The position numbers and the translations under genes were made by a program. The notes under the pieces were generated by a model. That model saw nothing but the letters and a program-made list of their open reading frames with translations, did no database searches and was not told the DNA's origin. Shown here in pieces: positions 1-12,600 of a stretch of DNA of 64,000 bases (its first letter is position 1; each line of letters begins with the position of its first letter). Source of the DNA: Chimonanthus salicifolius (lineage: Eukaryota > Streptophyta > Magnoliopsida > Laurales > Calycanthaceae); contig CM023542.1 of NCBI GenBank assembly GCA_013350335.1, positions 4,580,025 to 4,644,024 on the forward strand, in the 5' to 3' direction.

Positions 1-759
1 ACAAAGATCTAAAAATATACAACTTTATATAAAGACAATTAAATAAAATATGTATTACCCTGATCCGAATTAGACTTAATCAATATGATAAATCATATTT
101 TAATCTGTTAATTATAGAGATTATGGTTAGGCTTTATGAAAAGCCCAGGTTTGGTCCAATCATAATATGATGGCTCGATGATCTAACTCATCAAGTTGGA
201 AGGACAAAATGATAATTTACCATTTATCGATATTATTTTTACTATTTATGTAATTATTTGATTATTGTTGAGTAATATAAATTTCCTTAATTAAGGATTC
301 TAATTTGTAAGTATATTATATTATTATTTTCATAAGATGTTATTAAAAACTACCCGAAAATATCCCGAAAGTGAAGAAATAAATATTTTTAAATGATTTT
401 AGAAATGAGAAAAATTTAAGAAAAATATGTGTTTTAGATATTATTATAAGTGTTTAGTTTATGTCTTCAAATTTTGAAAATTAAAGTTTTGAACCCTTTT
501 TATAAATACAAGTTAAATTAAGTAAATAGTGTCAAAATGTAAATTTTGTTTAAATCTATGGATTTTGATAAAATTTAAATCTCCAAAAATTTATGATGAA
601 TAGAGTTTATAAAACCCAACATTTTTGTTAAGTTAGATTAATTTAATTAAGATTAATAAATCATATAATTAGTTAAAATTTAATTAAAGAGGAAATGGAC
701 TTATTCGCAAAATCTACTAAAGGACTTATTTGCAAATTCTACAAATGATTGCATACCTC

Positions 760-2760
760 TATGTGGCCGGAAGCTGGCGTTGACTCATGCAGATGCACGT
801 GGCTAGCAGGTGAGGTGTCCTTCACCTGGCTTTGCTAGAGGGTTTACTACGCTACCAGTCCATCAGACCTGTTAGGTGTGGAAAATGAACCTAGAAAATC
901 CACTGTTTCTGAATTCGTATTTCACACAGCTGTTTCCCGTCTCTGCTCTGTTACTGATGACAGAGGAAGAAGACGACTCTCGGAAGGTCCGAGAGTTGGG
1001 CTTCGGAAGATCCAAGGGCAACACTTCAGAAGTTCCGAACTTTGTTCGGGTTCCAAAGTGTCCAGAGGCCAAATGTATTTTCTGTCTCTGCTGACGGGGA
1101 TGTTCTGAGACTGTTCAGAAGAGTCGAGCTGTTCAGAAGTTCCGAGCTTTTCTCGGCAAGTTCCGAGCTTTTCTCGGCAAGTTCCGAGACACACTGAGAC
1201 CCACTGGTTTTTTGTTCTTTTTTTTGTTCGGAAGCACCCTCGGAAGTTCCGAAGGACAGAACTCATGTTCCGAAGGTTCTGTAAACCCAGTTTTAGGCCG
1301 TGGCTCAGAAGATCCGAAGCCACAGTACCTGATTCCGAGACATGTTCCGAGGAGCCCAGTTCTGAATTGTGAAGTTTAGTCTAAATTAGGATTTCATGAT
1401 TTAGATCTTAGGTTTTAATGTGATGTTTATACTCCTTTTAATTAAAAGTGTTACTAACCCTTTTTCCTTGGTATTATTATATAAATATATATTATGTATT
1501 CACTTCCAGGCCGACACTTTCTATCTGTAGCTGACTCAGCCCGATAGCTATCATCAGCCGAGCGATTATCTTCGCCGCTCGGTAGAAAAGAAGGGTTCGG
1601 GCACTGAGTGACCTCTAAGCCTAACTTGCTATAAGAGTAGTGGCATGAGCATCTTATATCTCTAAGGCCTAACTCTATATGCCTACATAGTCATTTCCAG
1701 AAGACAATATGAGAAGTGGCCTGAGCACTCTATTATATATTGTTGATTATTGTAACTTAAAATGGTTAGTAACTAAATAGGAGACTCAGATCCATTTCCC
1801 CTAGAGTTTTCCCGAAATATAATAGAAAGATTTGAAATGCTATGAGTATACATTGCATTGTATCTATGTATATTGACTGATTATTGATTGTATATCTATT
1901 TGCATGTTTGACAGATACTTCGATACCCCACATATTTTCGGTGAGAAGACTTAACATTGCAGTAGGATAAATCAAGTTAAGAGAATCTAGTGCAATGAGT
2001 GGTTTCAAGAATCAGACTTAATGAACCCACTTATATGCCTAGACATGATACATTATTGAGAAGAATGCTTAGTGATATTTACGATGTTTATCTTATATTG
2101 AGATTATAATGATGAAATGCTTATGAGCTATGATGATATCGATACTGCTTCCACATACCTTTAAACTACTGAACCATTATCGGCCTCGGGTGTATCGATT
2201 ATCGGCCTCGGGTGTGTCAGTTTACGTCTATTGGCCCAGGTGTGTCAGTTGCTGGCCTAGGTGTGTCAGTACCGGTGCAGGTGTATCGGAGATGTACTTG
2301 TAAGATTTGTATTTTGACCGTGTCGAGATTTAATACTTATAGTCAGTGTAGTATCTAGGTGTTACGGTGAATGTCAGCAGTTATGGAATTATGTTGAGAT
2401 TTTGGCAGGATAAAACTATTATGCTAATAATATGGATTTGTGACTAACCTGATATTCATTACACTACATTATTATGTTCTTTCACTGGGCTAGTTAGCCC
2501 ACACAACTCACATTTCAGGAGATGTACCTGAGGAAGATGAACCTCTATATCTAGCTTAGGATGGATAAGCTGTTTTGGTTTCTTGGGATTTCCCAGAGAC
2601 GGAATTCTTTTTTATTGACTTTTGATTTATTTGAACCATATGTTTTGTAAAGTAGCTCACGTGGTACTTGTTATGTTATGACATGTATGAACCATTACGT
2701 TCCGTAGTTACTTTGATGAGAATAAAGAATTTTTTATTTATGAAAATATTTAATTATATG
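760..2760. mobile_element. Probable LTR-retrotransposon LTR remnant
   Basis: A mosaic of short repeats (TTCCGAGCTTTTCTCGGCAA twice in tandem at 1140-1182, CGGAAGTTCCGAA) followed by a 23-26-bp array of ATCGGCCTCGGGTGTGTCAG at 2175-2290 and an LTR-like tail with AGATGTACCTGAGGAAGATG. Boundaries and internal domains were not found, so the class is a guess (Ty3-like). Confidence 0.35.
2175..2290. repeat. Short tandem array of TCGGCCTCGGGTGTGTCAG
   Basis: Five imperfect copies of a unit of 20-27 bp (TTATCGGCCTCGGGTGTATC, CTGGCCTAGGTGTGTCAG and so on). Confidence 0.7.
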
Positions 2761-3402
2761 ATATATGTTTATAAGTGGGTAGAAAGTTGATTCATGTTTG
2801 AGTCTACATATAAAAGCATGTGTAATATTTATTGCTGAGCCTAACTTTTGATCTAATGCAGTTAGAAATTATAAAGGTTAGTTTAAAAATGAAAACTTTG
2901 GAGCAAACATAGAGAGCAAACTTTGGAGCAAACATAGATAGCAAGTGTAGGCGACAGCTGTATGTATGTTGCACTCATTGATGAGTCTACTGCTTGATCT
3001 TTGTTTTGACCAATTATTTTGCTTAGGTTACATAAACAAATGAATGAAACCATTGGGCCAAGTGAATCGGACAGAGTTGCAAGAGATGGAACAGTGCAAA
3101 AAAAAAAGCGCATATCTGAAAGGGAAGGTGTCTGCCCAAATGCATACGTGGAAGCAGAAGCTACTTAGATTTGATTCTCCGTCACTTTCGTCGCTCAATT
3201 TTGTTCCTTTTTTCATTTTTATTATTCGTGTCTTTCTTTCCAATGACTCACTTTATTTTTTTATTATTTTTTTAAAATTGAATTGTCCACGGCCTTTTAG
3301 TCCTCCTCCTTTTTTCCGTTAGATGTTCTTTTTTTCTTTTTATTAATGTCTTTCTTTTATTTTATTTTCGCTACTCACTTTTTTCTTTTTTGATTTTTTA
3401 AA

Positions 3403-3768
3403 GGCCACTCATCTTAACATGGGTGTTTTTTTTGTTAGAGGACACGGATTTTAAAATTTTTATATGAAAAATCTACTTTACCCTTCATCATTCCTAATAT
3501 TTTAAAAAACGAAACTATAGATGAACAGCTAATAATTATAAGTGCACCACTGTGAAAGGGTTCTGCACGTCAAAGTTATAGTTAATTTCGAAATATCGGT
3601 GCATCGCTCATAATTATAGGTGCACTGCTCATAATTATAGGTAAACCGTTCATAATTATAGGTGCACCGCTGTGCTCTACTTAAGATTTGGAAGGACAAG
3701 GGTAAAGTGGAATTTTCACTTTATCCCATGTCTCCTAACAAAAAATACCCATATTAGGATGGGCGGCC
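3403..3768. mobile_element. Mutator-type MITE with 9-bp duplication
   Basis: Terminal inverted repeats of about 45 bp: the left end is GGCCACTCATCTTAACATGG, and the right end reads GGCCGCCCATCCTAATATGG in reverse complement. The 9-bp target duplication TTTTTTAAA is perfect (3394-3402 and 3769-3777), which is the Mutator signature. The interior has three or four copies of a CATAATTATAGGTGCACCGC-like unit. No coding capacity. Confidence 0.85.
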
Positions 3769-4010
3769 TTTTTTAAAACAATCGACAAATTATCGAGGTG
3801 TGCAATTTTCCCTACCTACACTCTGAATAAAACTTTAGAGAGTAACCTTTTGCAATAGAATAGAATTCAAATGTAGAATTTCTTGAGTTTCTTTATGCGG
3901 CTTTTTTTGATGAATCATGTAAGTTCTAATCTTTTGCACAGCTCCTAAAAGCCAACCGATTTGCATCTATCAAGGTGTGGCCCACCTTGACTGACTGTAT
4001 CCACCCATGA

Positions 4011-4175
4011 GTGTAGTTCAACTGGTGATCTTCTACTTCATGAAGTGAAAGGTGTCAAGTTTGAACCCCTATGACCTCACCTTGGTGTGCCATAAGAGCA
4101 GTAGATATCATCCGTGGAGACTTTATACTGGATTCTCTACAATTTTCCACACGTAAATTCAAAAAAAAAAAAAAA
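4011..4175 (+). mobile_element. tRNA-derived SINE, copy 1
   Basis: A pol III A-box-like TAGTTCAACTGG is followed by a B-box-like AAGTTTGAACCCC at about 4058, a 3' body (CCGTGGAGACTTTATACTGG) and a poly-A tail at 4161-4175. The body matches the copy at 26494. Confidence 0.75.
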
Positions 4176-6100
4176 CTAGACTAGACCAAAGATATTTACA
4201 ATAAGCCTATCCAGGCTTCTCTTGAAAGAAAGCATTCCCAGTCTTTAATTGAACAGGATAAGAGGGCGAACCAATTACATATGAGGTAATGGTTATCATA
4301 TTTGCATTCTTAATAATAGTGCACCAAACACTGGTTTATTGTAAATATGAAAAGCAAACTAAGATCATAAAATGGGTGGTTATTAGCCCAATGCCTCCAA
4401 TCTCTCCCTATTAGTATTAATTAAAACCAAATTTTCATTGTTCATAGTTCATTGTTCCAGTACTAACCAGTAACCACAATGTTCATTGCTCTTGAAGATT
4501 ATCAAAGAATTGGATTTTGAGAGTTAGAGACTGGAAGATTTCATACCCATTTCGCCACTGAAAGTATCCCAACAATGGGAATCCCTTTAACCCCTAAATA
4601 ATCCATATTGTAAGTGGAACATGAAATCGTCAACTTACACACTATTAAGTGGAACACGAGTCACATGGTTATTGTGCAACTGGCATCACATCAGATGAAC
4701 TTGTGGCTCCATCCTTTCATTTCATGGGCTTTCAGAAGTTGGATGTTCTGTTATTCATCTATCGTCCTTATCTGATCCCATCTAATTTTTTTTTTTCCTT
4801 ATTTTCCGAAAGATTAACAAGTCTATATCATTCGAAGGTGGCCAAAGCCCAAATTTACAAAGAACTAATGGGCAAGCTGTAGACTGAAAAGTTGCTGTTG
4901 CAAATCAGCATTTGTGACTTCCTTGAATATTTTTTCCTAAGTTCATATTAATTCGAACTAATTAACCCAAGATGAAATGAATCATTCAACTCCCGATATT
5001 AAGAGTTAGATTGAGCTCTACTCAACTCAGGCCAAGTTGACTCAGATTAGACCAAGACAGTGTCAATTTGAGAAGTCAGGGTGAAGCATTTCATGCGTCG
5101 ACTCTTGCTTCGAATCTTATGTCCATGCGAGTAGAGATCAAGTTCCATTCACTACCATCCAGGTTTGCCTGGCTACAGGTCGGGAGAAACCCTCAACGGC
5201 AAACTAGGGATGGTAATTTAAATTGAAAGCCCGGCGACCCAAAGAATCTGAGTTGAGAAAAGGTGGAGTTGAGCATTCTTTTTCAGCCCATTTTGTCAAT
5301 CAGGAGAGGACTTGGACAAAAAACTAGAGAAAATTAGCGTTCAGGCCACGATCAGTCTTGTATATGCACAAGCCCAAAGCCTGAAAGTGTACACAAAAGT
5401 ATATCCCTGTACTGATATCCGGTATTTAAGCCTTTTAAAATCCATACAACAAAACCAAGAATCCAGGATTCTTGGCCAGTGCTTCCCACAAGCCACTTAT
5501 TTTCCCTTCTCTCTCCCCTCCTCCCTCCCCCAATTCTCTCTCCGTGATGGTAAGCAGAGAACACATGCTTCAGTCAGTAGTAGACAGAAATCTGCATATA
5601 TGGTTATTGTGAATGTGTTGGACTTTTAAACGCAGTTATGTTGTTCTGATATCATTTATTTTTCAGAAAAAGGTTGTTTAGAAATAAGCTTCATAGAAAA
5701 AATACATGCTTTGTCATTGAAATCATTCAAAAATTGTTGAGCTTAAATTCATGTTTGGACTTGGCTTGAGCATTTCCAAAAGAACTTGACTGAGATGGCT
5801 ATCCATTCACAGGTTTCTATACGATCAATGCTTCCATCAGATAATCTTATCCCACAACTAATAGAAGGTATCCACTATATTTTGTTATAAACCATAGAAG
5901 TATCTATTGTCAGTGCAGGCAATCACACCTGAACCCACATGATAGTGTAGGTCACTCGGATAGTGGAGTCTATTACATGCATACATGCAAAGTTTTCAGA
6001 ACCTACACTAAATTGTGGTGACCCAAGTTTTTTGGGAGCTTTTTTTTAATTAGTAGATTACTTTTTCAAGCTACAGTATCAAATGCAAGGCAAGCAAAGA
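4176..6100 (+). other. Region downstream of PUM; orphan promoter-like segment
   Basis: Mostly plain AT-rich DNA. At 5423 a TATTTAAG is followed by a CT-rich tract (5505-5543) and ATG|GTAAGC at 5547, a first-exon layout known from ribosomal protein genes. No matching second exon follows: the first acceptor (about 5665) leads to a stop within six codons. Confidence 0.3.
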
Positions 6101-6349
6101 AAAGAGAGGAGAGAGTAAACCAAAACCAAAAAATAGAAGGCTATAAAAATAAGATGCATGGAAGTGATGAAGTAAACCAGAAAGTCCATACCAGTATCCA
6201 TTGACTTCAAAAAGAGACTTTTCCTCTGAAAATAGACTAGGCCACATAAGCCGAATGTATCTGAAGATCTAAAATAATTACCCATAAGAAAAAAAAGAAA
6301 ACTTTGGGCCTCACCTACATAACAAACGGCTCTCACCAAGGCAATTTTT

Positions 6350-6637
6350 GTACAGTCACGTTAACATATTCACTACCACCTTTCTTCTTTTTACACCCTT
6401 AAAAAACTTGTACAGTTATTTTCCTACTCTTCATGGGCTTCAAGGGCATTCACCACTGAGCCTCCACAACATTTGCCTGATTTTAGTAATTCTCAAACCA
6501 CACAATGTACAATTTTCAGTACAAGCAACATATTTATTTCCAATCTGCTTGTACCTGACCATATAGATGGATAGAGATGACAGAGAGGCAAGGAACATAC
6601 AAGCTTTAGTTAGCTGTACAACAACTTTCTTTGCCAT
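6350..6637 (-). other. PUM 3'UTR region
   Basis: This lies downstream of the PUM stop on the minus strand. An AATAAA hexamer occurs at 6538-6533, and a PUF-like UGUACAUU (one mismatch at the last base from UGUANAUA) at 6511-6504. The true transcript end cannot be fixed from sequence alone. Confidence 0.4.
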
Positions 6638-6675
6638 CTAAGATGGGTATGAAGACTGAAGTCCGATCCTTCGTT
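6638..6675 (-). CDS. PUM: PUM coding exon 9 (terminal, 11 residues plus stop)
   Basis: The acceptor CTGCAG|AACGAA completes the Glu codon begun in exon 8, giving [12 protein letters not shown] and a TAG stop at 6640-6638. The GERRI motif after VAAG is the conserved plant PUM C-terminus, which is why this acceptor was chosen. The exon is only 38 nt. Confidence 0.9.
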
Positions 6676-9600
6676 CTGCAGACAAAATTCCTAGTTAGAG
6701 TGTTGGAGAGAAGGAAATGATCAAAGTATCATACAACAGTCAAGAACTTGGGAGGCTGTAGGCTTGCCACTTCTCCCAAAATACTTGGCTTAAATTTACA
6801 CCATTTAATCCCAAACAGACTAGTAAATTCGATAGCTAGAACTCCCAAGAATGTTCCATAAATGAGCATTTCAATTTTTTAGTATTTTGTACTTTCATTT
6901 GACAATATTGACAGGCTACAAATTGCAATACCATTGAAAGTGGTCTATTCCTGAAAATGCCATTGTATGACTGCTAATTGCCCCATATTTATACCCTTCA
7001 ATTTTGATGTCCAAATCACAATCCAGAAGATTACTACCAATATATTTTTGTCACACTTTTAATGATTTGTTCCTGAAATGGTGCTACAAAATATATTGAA
7101 AATATGAACATGGAATAAATCCTTTCCCTAATTTGGGCACGGGTGCATATGCCGGAGTCCAACAGATTCAGGAAATTCTAAACATAGGATCTGTTGATTT
7201 GGCATTCTTATAGATTTAAACAAATATTTATTTGAAAATTACATTTAAGAACACTTGAACAGTAAAGGATGAGCTTCACCTTAAACAATCAAATAATAAA
7301 CATTGATATGTTTAGTTAGATCACAATTAGAAAAGGTGTGATAATATTTTGTCAACATGCAAAACAATGTTATGCTATTAGAATAATCCATAAAGAATCC
7401 GTGACAGAACCATAAGAATCCATGCGAGATCTGTGTAGTATCCAACATAGAGAAGTGTGACACAGGTACAATGCCCATTTCAAAGAATCCATATGAACAA
7501 TTATGTACGTTTCATATTCTCCCTAAAATAGGACATGTCACATGCATTTCAGAACGAATTGAGATGGTTTCTCCTTGCTGTTATATGGAAATCATAAAGA
7601 CAAAAGTACATATAAAATGCCATGACATATGAAGTGGTTTACCTCCAGCAGCAACAAGCTTCTCTACACGGGCCACTATATGCTTTCCGTAAGTATACTT
7701 CTTTAGGGCATTCAGGTGAACTTTTATTCGTGAAAGGATCAGTTCACGTTGCTGGTCATCGCAAGTCTCCAGGACTTTCTGTACAACATAATTTGCAAAT
7801 TGATCTTTCATCATTGCCTGACATCACATAGACAAAGAAAGAGAGGAAATGAGTTGATATCCTCATGAAAGGGTGTATAGAAGCAATGTAACAATTCCCA
7901 AACCAATTTCGACTCTTCACACCTAATAGATCCACTTGCCCAGTCTAAAATGAAATTGAAAGATGCAAAGCATCAGGTTAGTTTCAAGTTTGATGCGGAA
8001 CCAAGATCAAGTGGATCCCTCTGTAGAGAAAACAGATGTATATCCAAATCGACTTAAAATAGCCATGGTCCATTGGTGGGCCATCATATCATGTGTTGGC
8101 ATCATTGTTTTTTATCACATACAGGGAGCAAACCACTTTATTACAAAATTATGGGCATTTAAGTAGACTTTTCACATTATTAGTATATTTAAAATAGAAT
8201 ACGAGAGTTAAATGTCAGTTAACATTACTATTTTAATGTATGACATAACTCGAACTCACAATGAGTGCATCCCAACTGTCCTATGGGCTCATCATTTTCT
8301 TAATCATTCCAAGGTCGGTATTAGAATTTCCATTTTTGGTTTAATGGTTGAGATGTTTAAGTGGATGCATGCATGTGCTTAGCCCACCCTCTGACACTCC
8401 ATGGAGGGTAAGGCCCATCTTTTGGGAGCAGTGATGCAGATGTGTATGAAATTATGTAAACATCATTGTGATACCCTGTGTGAGGGGCAGTGTGGGAAGA
8501 GAGGAGTGTCAGTGAGAGCACTAGAAGTCCCACATCGCTCAGAGAGTTGGGAGTGTTGTGGTATATGAGTGGGAGCACCTCCCCCTTCTAGTACAAGACC
8601 TTTTGAGGCGTGTGCATAGGCGCACGCTTCAAAGCAAAGTCGTGAGGGTCCATTTGGGCCCAAAGCGGACAATAATTTTTCTTTTGATAGGTAACTTTAT
8701 TAATAACCAGGGAAAAGAATAAGAACAAAGAAAAAACCAACAAGAAATACAAAAACGAAATCCCCTATTACATAGGAGGATTACACAAATCCGAATCCAA
8801 AGACAGACCCTACTTGGCTAAAGCATCTACAGCAGAGTTAGTTGATCTAAGAATCCAAGCAATCTTAAAGTTGAAGGAAGCAATAGAATGCCGGATCCTC
8901 TCAACTCTGTCTAAATACTGCAAAGGACAGAGAACCCACCACCACCTTAGAGTCGCCTTCCACCAGACTACCCCGAACCCCTAACTTTTCTAGCTCCAAA
9001 ATACCCCTCCATAAAGCAAATAATTCCGCCTCAATAATCGTCCCATTAGGAAATGGGCCAGTGAAAGAACGCAAGATATTCCCTAACTCATTGGAAATCA
9101 CCTCACTATACCTAGCACACCCAACTTCACGCATACAGCTGCCATCAAAATTGAGCTTAAGCAGCTCCACTGGAGGAGACCAAGGAATATAAGAGACTTA
9201 CAAGAGTCCACCATAGCCCACTCCCTGCAAACATCAGACACAGAGATGCCTCGAACCTGTGACAAACCAACCAACCACCAAGCGGCTCGAAGCTTAATCA
9301 ACTCTATAAGATTTACAAGAGAACCAACTTTCCCTTGAAAAATTTTGAGATTTCTTTCCAACAAAATAGACCAAACAATACTTAGAATGGTCACTTTCCA
9401 CATAGACCGCCGAAATGAGGTTCCAAAAGTTACAATATCTTCATTAAACAAATCACACTAAGATCGAGGAAGACAAAAAGATACACCTAACAGCTACAAG
9501 AAATGCTCCCAAATGCGACTGGAGAAACTACAATGAAGAAGCAAGTGATTAACCAATTCCTCATCAGACAAGCATAAAGGACAAGCATTTACAATGAGCA

Positions 9601-12600
9601 TCCTCCACCTGCGCAAGTTATCAATAGTCAAAAAATTTCCCAACCCTGCAATCCAACCAAGCACCTTCACCTTAAGAGGAGCAACCCCCTTCCATACTTT
9701 AGGATGAACAGAAGGAGTTTCACCCTTCCTAATCAAATTGTTGCAAAACAACTTAACAGAGAAGTTACCAAAAAAATCTAAATCCCAAATTCTACGATCA
9801 TTTCCAATGCCCACTACAAAAACACCTTCCAACAAGTTCATGAGACACCCAATCTTTCACCATCCAATTCTCCAACTGTCTACGAAATTCTGGTCCCCAA
9901 ACCACCTTATGTTGAATTAAATGAAAACATTCCTTAACAGAAGCTTCTTTATTAGCCGCAAAGGAGAAGAGCACTAGAAATTGCAAAGCCAGAGGACTCA
10001 CCCAATCAATTATCTTTCCAAAAAATAATATCGTCACCTGAATAAGGACGATAACGAATATGACTTCCAAAAGCATCAGCAATGGAAAAAACACCCTTCC
10101 AAAATCCAGAAGCTCGTAGAAGCATTACGAATCCGCCATCCATTACCAAGTAACTGATACTTTCGACAATATTGTGCTAGCGGAGCGAGTTGTTACAAAT
10201 AGTATTAGAGCACAGCTCAACTCTCGGACCTAGTGGTGGGTTAAGGAGGGTGGATTGTGATACCCTGTGTGAGGGGTGGTGTGGGAAGAGAGAAGAGTGC
10301 CAGTGAGGGCGCTAGAAGTCCCACATCGCCCAAAGAGTTGGGAGTGTTGTGGTATATTAGGGCGTTTGTATGGGTGCATGCTTCAGACCAAAGTCGGGAG
10401 GGTCCATTTAAGCCCAAAGCGAACAACATTGTACTAGCGGGGCGGTCGTTACAATCATGCCTCATGTCTCAACCATATCATATGAACCTAACCGATGTCT
10501 TAGTGTTGAATGAACTGAGAGTTAAAATACTTGGGGCACTTTGTATATACTCGATGTCACAAACTAATACCCGTGTCAAATACCCTAATAGGTTACCTTG
10601 TAGAATATGGTTTAACTAATCATATTGTTCTAGGTTTCCCATATATGAAGTCATAATGATTATTGAAGACATTTGTCATGAAAAATATATACAAGGAAGA
10701 CTATAGAAAGATATTACAATTAAAAGCATTACAAAAATAACACTAGCAATGATGTTTAGCACTCTTCTTTTGAGATAGTGACATGACTCAAACATACAAC
10801 ATTTTGGTTATAACAGTGAGCAACTGTTCTTGATACTGTGATGCCCTCAACATGCTTAAAATAAAAATTTATTAAAGGTAAATAATATCATAAATAAAAT
10901 GTTTCAAGCAAAACACCAGTAATGTAGAAACATGTTTCAAACAATACACCTGTACCCATGTCCTAGATCAGGAAAAATTAACATGTTCTTCCCCATTGTG
11001 TCCATATCTATATCTAAATTTATGCCATCATATAGATGAAAGGGGCCTTTTGTTGGGGTTAATTCGACAGTGAACAACCCTTGAATGGGTGTGCCAAAGC
11101 TGTCTACCTACAATTCAACACGGGAGGAGGGTTTTTGGGATTTGGTTTGGTCGAAAAGTGAGGCCTACCCTTTGGACACATCAACAAAAGTTTAATAACC
11201 TCATCTTTAATTGAGCCAAAACAATGTGTATGAGCACACTCAGTGCATGCATGACTTAGAGAGGGCACATGACCCAATGCCGACAGCGTTTCATCAATTG
11301 AGATCCCTATCTAAAGTTGCTTTCCACTTTCCTACTTTGAGAGAGAGAGGGAAGGGAGGGGAGGGGAGGGGAGGGGAGGGGGGGTGTTGAATGTTGGGAA
11401 GTCCTTTTTTCTCTTCAATTCTTTCATTTTCTTCTTTTAAGGAGGGCGGAGGAGGGTTGACTGATTAATTGAGAAAGAGGGTGAGGATTTTCTTCGTACT
11501 TCTAAATTTGTACCCAGGGTTATTTTAGCAACATATGCAATGTTTTTTCCTACCTGATTCAATTATTTAACTGATTTTCAAAGTTGTTGAAGGTTTTGAC
11601 ATCTATGATCAGAAGTGATTCAAAAGATTCATATCCTTAATGGAGGTAGGACATTATTTATATCATATACCTAGGGAAGCTAATATAATGCAGATGCCAT
11701 ACAGCATGTGGGATGAATAAAGGAAGAATCAATGTATCAGACAAACCTTGCCATGAATCTTAATGCATCTTATTTGCAAAGCTTAACAAAAATTTTGAAG
11801 TAAATTAACATTAAAGAAAAAAGAGGAAAGAAAAAAGAAATCTCATCTACCAAAGAGTGCAGCAGATGAAAGAGAATAAGCAGGATGCAATCTCATGATG
11901 GACCCATTGCTGCTGTTTCCAGACACGGACAAAATTTTCAGAATCACGTGTCCTCTGGGTTCACTCAATCAGCAGTTAGTCTCTGCTGAGAAAGTCAACT
12001 GTTGGCTAACTCACAGCTGATCTCAACAATGAGCGTAAACGTGACTGGGTGTCAATTAAATGAATTATCTGATGCAGGAGCTATTGGTTTTATTTTTAAA
12101 CTTGGAATAATTTAGGCCTATATTCATGACTTCTAATAATGGTCGTATTTTGAGTCCAATATAATGTCCAAATTACATAAAGTCGGATCAATTGCACAGG
12201 TTATTGGATCACCTTTCCAACGAACCCCTGATTATGCTCTTTTTTTATTAATAGAAAAGGAGGCACCAGATGTGCAAATACAAAAGCAAAAGAAGCCAAG
12301 TAAAAAAAAAAAAACTGCTCTCGACACCAAAACACCAAATTTTGCTATTTTGCTACGAATAGGAGAAGTTAGGTTCTTAGAAAGTCAACATGTACAGGGA
12401 TTATAAAATATTTGTAATTAGTATCAATATTGTGAAAATTAAATAATATCGTAAAATCGTTATACATTTTGAACTGCAAATCGTGTATCGTAAACCATAA
12501 TTGTAAGATTCAGAGATGTTTTCCCTAAAAAATATTTAATATATGAAATAATGTAAAATATATTTAAAAGATAATAATAATAGAAATTCTCCAACTTTTT

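Larger units (their letters stand above)
8467..10453 (+). mobile_element. TRIM retrotransposon, 5' LTR interrupted by a LINE
   Basis: The 3' LTR spans 10256-10453 (TGTGATACCC ... CGTTACA) and the 5' LTR 8467-8674 plus 10172-10197. Both start TGTG and end TTACA. Both carry CCCACATCGC and TTGGGAGTGTTGTGGTATAT. The internal region is only 58 bp (10198-10255). It begins with TAGTATTAGAGC (10200-10211), 10 of 12 matches to the initiator-Met tRNA primer binding site TGGTATCAGAGC, and ends with a purine tract (AAGGAGGGTGGA). The 5-bp target duplication ATCAT is present at 8462-8466 and 10454-10458. The element has no coding capacity. It lies in PUM intron 7, opposite to the gene. Confidence 0.9.

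Noticed and set aside
922..1323. 133-residue minus-strand frame with CREKLGTCREKLGTSEQ repeats
   Set aside because: Generated by the tandem TTCCGAGCTTTTCTCGGCAA units of the LTR-like region.
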